Of a stretch of DNA of 33,511 nt, positions 31,207 to 33,511 are shown piece after piece (position 1 is the stretch's first letter; each line of letters starts with the position of its first letter). The notes under the pieces were generated by a model. That model was not told where the DNA came from. It searched no databases and saw only the letters and a list, made by a program, of their open reading frames with translations. The translations under genes were made by a program, and so were the position numbers. The DNA comes from a virus: positions 1-33,511 of IMG/VR virus record IMGVR_UViG_3300025096_000068, one strand, 5' to 3'.

Positions 31207-31569
31207 ATGTACGAATACAATGCTGAATTAAGAAGAGTAGTAGATGGTGATACAGTTGATGTTACCATTGATTGTGGGTTTAATATACACGTCAAAGAGC
31301 GTGTAAGATTGAAAGGCATCGACACACCGGAGAGTCGCACAAGAGATTTAGAGGAGAAGAAGAGAGGTTTAGCAGCTAAAGATAGACTGATCGACATTAT
31401 AGCATCATTTGGTAACAAATTTGTTATAAAGACATCTATTGATAAGAAGGGGAAGTTTGGAAGATTGCTTGGTGAGCTAATTAGTAAAGACGGTGAGCAA
31501 AACGCTAACCAAATGCTTTTAGAGGAAGGCCACGCCGTTGAATACTTTGGCGGGAAGAAGACTAAATAA
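31207..31569 (+). CDS. Staphylococcal-type (thermo)nuclease
   Basis: A 120-residue SNase-fold protein without a signal peptide. VVDGDTVDVTID (11-22) opens the OB fold. RVRLKGIDTPES (32-43) supplies Arg34, Asp39 and Glu42, and KFGRLLGEL (83-91) supplies Arg86, matching the catalytic Arg/Asp/Glu/Arg set. It is compact but complete enough for activity. It would hydrolyse DNA or RNA in a calcium-dependent way. ATTAAATA (31193-31200) lies 6 nt before the ATG, indicating late expression. Confidence 0.9.
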   Translation: MYEYNAELRRVVDGDTVDVTIDCGFNIHVKERVRLKGIDTPESRTRDLEEKKRGLAAKDRLIDIIASFGNKFVIKTSIDKKGKFGRLLGELISKDGEQNANQMLLEEGHAVEYFGGKKTK

Positions 31570-31577
31570 ATGTAGAT

Positions 31578-31961
31578 ATGCCATTTGAATCAGAAAAGCA
31601 GAGACGTTGGATGTACGCGAATAAGCCAGAAATGGCAAAGGAGTGGGAAGCAAAAGAAGATAATGAAGAGACTTTCAATGATGCTGTAGAGAGAGTCATA
31701 CAGCAAACGGAACGCACAAAAGTTGATCCATCTAACCCTGAAGTGCATGTGCCGGGGTTAGGGGTGTGGACGGTTAATACCTTAAAAGAGAGCCTGATTA
31801 ATCATATTGAGGAAGTTGGCCGGCGTGGTGATGCTAGTAAAAGCCAACATAATGTTATACGTGCAAAGCTAGACACCTTGCTCAAGGCAGAAAAGGAAAT
31901 GTCCAACCCAGCTTGGAAAGGCAAAGTAACAAGACATACAAGGACAAGTGAAAAAGGATAG
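31578..31961 (+). CDS. Phage protein with SEKQRRWM N-terminal motif
   Basis: A 127-residue protein. The opening MPFESEKQRRWMYANKPEMA is a motif shared by many small phage proteins of unknown function. The rest is helical and charged. It begins 8 nt after the nuclease stop. ACTAAATA (31561-31568) is 9 nt upstream of the ATG, longer than the usual spacing. The stop region overlaps the GTG of the small membrane protein that follows. Confidence 0.6.
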   Translation: MPFESEKQRRWMYANKPEMAKEWEAKEDNEETFNDAVERVIQQTERTKVDPSNPEVHVPGLGVWTVNTLKESLINHIEEVGRRGDASKSQHNVIRAKLDTLLKAEKEMSNPAWKGKVTRHTRTSEKG

Positions 31962-32106
31962 TTATTACAAATACTTAAGAAAAAAGCACCACCGGTGGGA
32001 CAAAACAAAAAAGCCGATGCACCCATTTATTGTATTTGTATTAACACTTATCGGGAGTTTAGCAGTCACTGCTGTAGCAGGGCTTACTTTAAGTTTGTTT
32101 TTCTAG
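31948..32106 (+). CDS. Small single-span membrane protein
   Basis: A 52-residue protein from GTG 31948, overlapping the previous gene by 14 nt in another frame. The N-terminus is very basic (KKDSYYKYLRKKHHRWDKTK) and is followed by one strong hydrophobic helix (FIVFVLTLIGSLAVTAVAGL, about 27-46). This gives an N-in topology by the positive-inside rule. Family unknown. Support is frame, composition and the absence of any other gene in 31962-32144. Confidence 0.55.
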   Translation: MKKDSYYKYLRKKHHRWDKTKKPMHPFIVFVLTLIGSLAVTAVAGLTLSLFF

Positions 32107-32128
32107 GTAGCTTTTCTTAGATAGTTGT

Positions 32129-32134
32129 TATAAT
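32129..32134 (+). promoter_or_regulatory. Possible -10 TATAAT
   Basis: 10 nt before ATG 32145 (beta-helix protein). Confidence 0.4.
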
Positions 32135-32144
32135 TACTATAACG

Positions 32145-33149
32145 ATGAAAAAGAAAGCGGAGATTATCCCCACGAGGGACGAGGCAACGGCGGAGCTTAT
32201 AAAAGCAAAAGATATCTTAGACAGATATGGGATTGAAAACACAATTGATCCTGAAGCACCAATCGATTGGGTGGACTATATCGACAAAGCTCAAGATCGA
32301 ATTGGTAAGTCTGGAAGCGGGCAGCGATCCGGATCCATTGTTTTAACTGATAACTATCCTATCAGTAGGACGTTATATTTAGATGCACATGTTACACTAG
32401 AGGGATCCGTTCGCGCTAAATGGCATGTAAATAGTAGTCATGGATTCTATATTGATGGAGATGATTTCACCGGTGAGTTTATGCTGGAGTGGCGCCAGCC
32501 TGTCAGCCGCGGCAAGGCCGATAATTATTCAAACTTTGGTGCAGGTATTCATCAGGTCCATGTCGAATCGAAGCCCGGGACTAGTGGAGTATACTTTCGA
32601 GGAGCTCAGCAGGCTTGTAGAGTCGATAATTTAATCGTTAGAGGCTTTGGAGAGAACGCTGTCGGCATTCAACTAGCAGGCGACACATATACAGTCCGCG
32701 ACACCTTCAGCGACGCAGCTAAGGGGGGAGAGAAGTCTGTAACAAGAGAAGGTTCTACTGGCTTTAACTTGAAAGATAGGATTTATAGTCTTGCTTTACA
32801 TAATATTACTACTCATAACTGTGCTGTTGGAGTGTGTTGGAATGATGCGCATCAGCTATTAATCACTAACTACGAGTCAGAGTTAACTGAGACGCCCTTA
32901 AAGACAACTTATCAGAGTATGGGTGTAACGATTCAAAACGCTAGCTTCCGACATACAGATTGGATTTTAGACCTCCGAAAAGCTCGATTTACAGATAACT
33001 TTCAGATTAAACTCGATGGCATGATGGCCGATCACAAGGAAGGAGTTATCAATTATCCCATTGATAAAGTTTGGCGATCAGGTAAGCTGTTTGATGTAAC
33101 CATCACCGGAGAGGGAAGAGGATTAAAGGTAGTCGATCATAGGGGATAG
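32145..33149 (+). CDS. Right-handed beta-helix (pectate-lyase-like) protein
   Basis: A 334-residue protein without a signal peptide. After a helical N-terminus (1-50), repeated short strands with Asn and Gly turns run to the end: GSIVLTDNYPISRTLYLDAH, SGVYFRGAQQACRVDNLIVR, SLALHNITTHNCAVGVCWND. This is the rung pattern of parallel beta-helix proteins such as phage tailspikes. It could be a receptor-binding or depolymerase subunit, but no catalytic residues can be assigned. TATAAT (32129-32134) lies 10 nt upstream. The TAG stop shares its G with the tRNA-Thr. Base composition is visibly more GC-rich than in neighbouring genes. Confidence 0.6.
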   Translation: MKKKAEIIPTRDEATAELIKAKDILDRYGIENTIDPEAPIDWVDYIDKAQDRIGKSGSGQRSGSIVLTDNYPISRTLYLDAHVTLEGSVRAKWHVNSSHGFYIDGDDFTGEFMLEWRQPVSRGKADNYSNFGAGIHQVHVESKPGTSGVYFRGAQQACRVDNLIVRGFGENAVGIQLAGDTYTVRDTFSDAAKGGEKSVTREGSTGFNLKDRIYSLALHNITTHNCAVGVCWNDAHQLLITNYESELTETPLKTTYQSMGVTIQNASFRHTDWILDLRKARFTDNFQIKLDGMMADHKEGVINYPIDKVWRSGKLFDVTITGEGRGLKVVDHRG

Positions 33150-33225
33150 CCAACTTAGCTCAGCTGGCTAGAGCGGCTCACTTGTAATGAGCAGGTCGTC
33201 GGTTCGAACCCGACAGTTGGCTCCA
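33149..33225 (+). tRNA. tRNA-Thr (anticodon UGU)
   Basis: A complete cloverleaf: acceptor GCCAACT/AGTTGGC, anticodon stem GCTCA/TGAGC with loop CTTGTAA (anticodon TGT), T stem GTCGG/CCGAC, discriminator T and encoded CCA. It reads ACA. The first G is the last base of the TAG stop of the beta-helix gene. Confidence 0.95.
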
Positions 33226-33227
33226 AC

Positions 33228-33235
33228 ACTAAATA
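33228..33235 (+). promoter_or_regulatory. Late promoter ACTAAATA
   Basis: 5 nt before ATG 33241, 2 nt after the tRNA-Thr CCA. Confidence 0.7.
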
Positions 33236-33240
33236 AAGAT

Positions 33241-33511
33241 ATGAAGCTCTTACACAACATAGTAAGTCTCTTGCTATTAGCGCCTATTCTTACTGAAGCC
33301 CAACAATCGACGTCTTCTTATTTTGGGTTTCATACTGAATTGGTGCGCGCACATGCGACTACCCCGCTTTGTTCCAATGTTACTCCTCTCCCGAATGAGT
33401 CGTTTAACCAGACAATTGAAGAGCTCTTTGGTCCGAACAACGAGATCGGCCTCAAGGCAGGTAACATACACATGGGAGACCCAGATATAGTGTGGGTCGA
33501 GAACAGGGATG
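33241..33511 (+). CDS. Secreted protein, paralogue of the gene at 28412 (cut off by window end)
   Basis: The first 90 residues are visible. There is a signal peptide (MKLLHNIVSLLLLAPILTEA|Q), then a region clearly related to the 28412 product: GFHTELVRA against GFHSELVKA, TIEELFGPNNEIGLKAG against SIEEMFGPNNETGLNAG, and PDIVWV against ADIVWL. ACTAAATA (33228-33235) ends 5 nt before the ATG, so it too is a late gene. It continues beyond the right edge. Confidence 0.75.
   Translation, partial: MKLLHNIVSLLLLAPILTEAQQSTSSYFGFHTELVRAHATTPLCSNVTPLPNESFNQTIEELFGPNNEIGLKAGNIHMGDPDIVWVENRD

Overview
The window is part of the genome of a T4-like contractile-tailed phage (large marine-type myovirus). 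The evidence is a co-oriented block holding a gp17-type large terminase, a gp18-type tail sheath, a gp19-type tail tube, a tape measure and baseplate hub genes. T4-type late promoters (consensus NATAAATA) and four phage tRNA genes agree with this. The DNA is AT-rich. Shine-Dalgarno sequences are essentially absent. Secreted proteins with signal peptides ending Ala|Gln, lipoproteins, and two paralogous secreted proteins faintly recalling Verrucomicrobia repeat families hint at a host in the PVC or FCB groups. That host guess is inference only.

Layout. 1-11168 (minus): virion block, transcribed leftward in the order terminase, tube-like protein, sheath, tail tube, second tube-like protein, gp51-like and gp26-like hub proteins, tape measure, gp48/54-like tube cap, and a cut-off small gene. 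11201-14139 (plus): acidic core-like protein, a Rho-independent terminator, a nucleotidyltransferase-fold protein and a gp14-like neck protein. 14133-18018 (minus): a GT-B glycosyltransferase, a very cysteine-rich repeat tail fibre, and a two-gene membrane (holin-like) lysis pair. 18108-22360 (plus): a PD-(D/E)XK nuclease, GMP reductase, and a deoxysugar operon (4-keto reductase/epimerase, cytidylyltransferase-like, RmlB-like dehydratase). 22357-25627: small genes on both strands, including a zincin-like protein, a DUF932 protein and an ORF broken by one in-frame TGA. 25685-33511 (plus): tRNAs interleaved with a SET-domain protein, a secreted CAP-domain protein, two paralogous secreted proteins, a full-length sigma-70 factor, two lipoproteins, a staphylococcal-type nuclease and a beta-helix protein.

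Expression logic. About 20 starts carry a T4-type late motif. In most of them the last base of the motif is exactly 5 nt from the start codon, which places the start codon at the predicted +1, so late mRNAs should be leaderless. A second class between 22.8 and 30.8 kb has GGAACY, exactly 4 nt, then a TATAAT-like -10. In three of its six sites the start codon also falls at the predicted +1. These motifs fixed several start codons (11201, 12282, 22845, 22897, 26654). The tRNA genes act as punctuation: two begin on the last G of an upstream TAG stop and two end 4-7 nt before the next start codon.

How the genes may work together (inference): the phage appears to make an activated deoxysugar and carries a glycosyltransferase next to its fibre gene. 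It salvages GMP towards IMP, which suits an AT-rich genome. It supplies tRNAs for A-ending codons and a primary-type sigma factor. It also sends a set of secreted, lipid-anchored and membrane proteins to the host envelope, some of them under late promoters.
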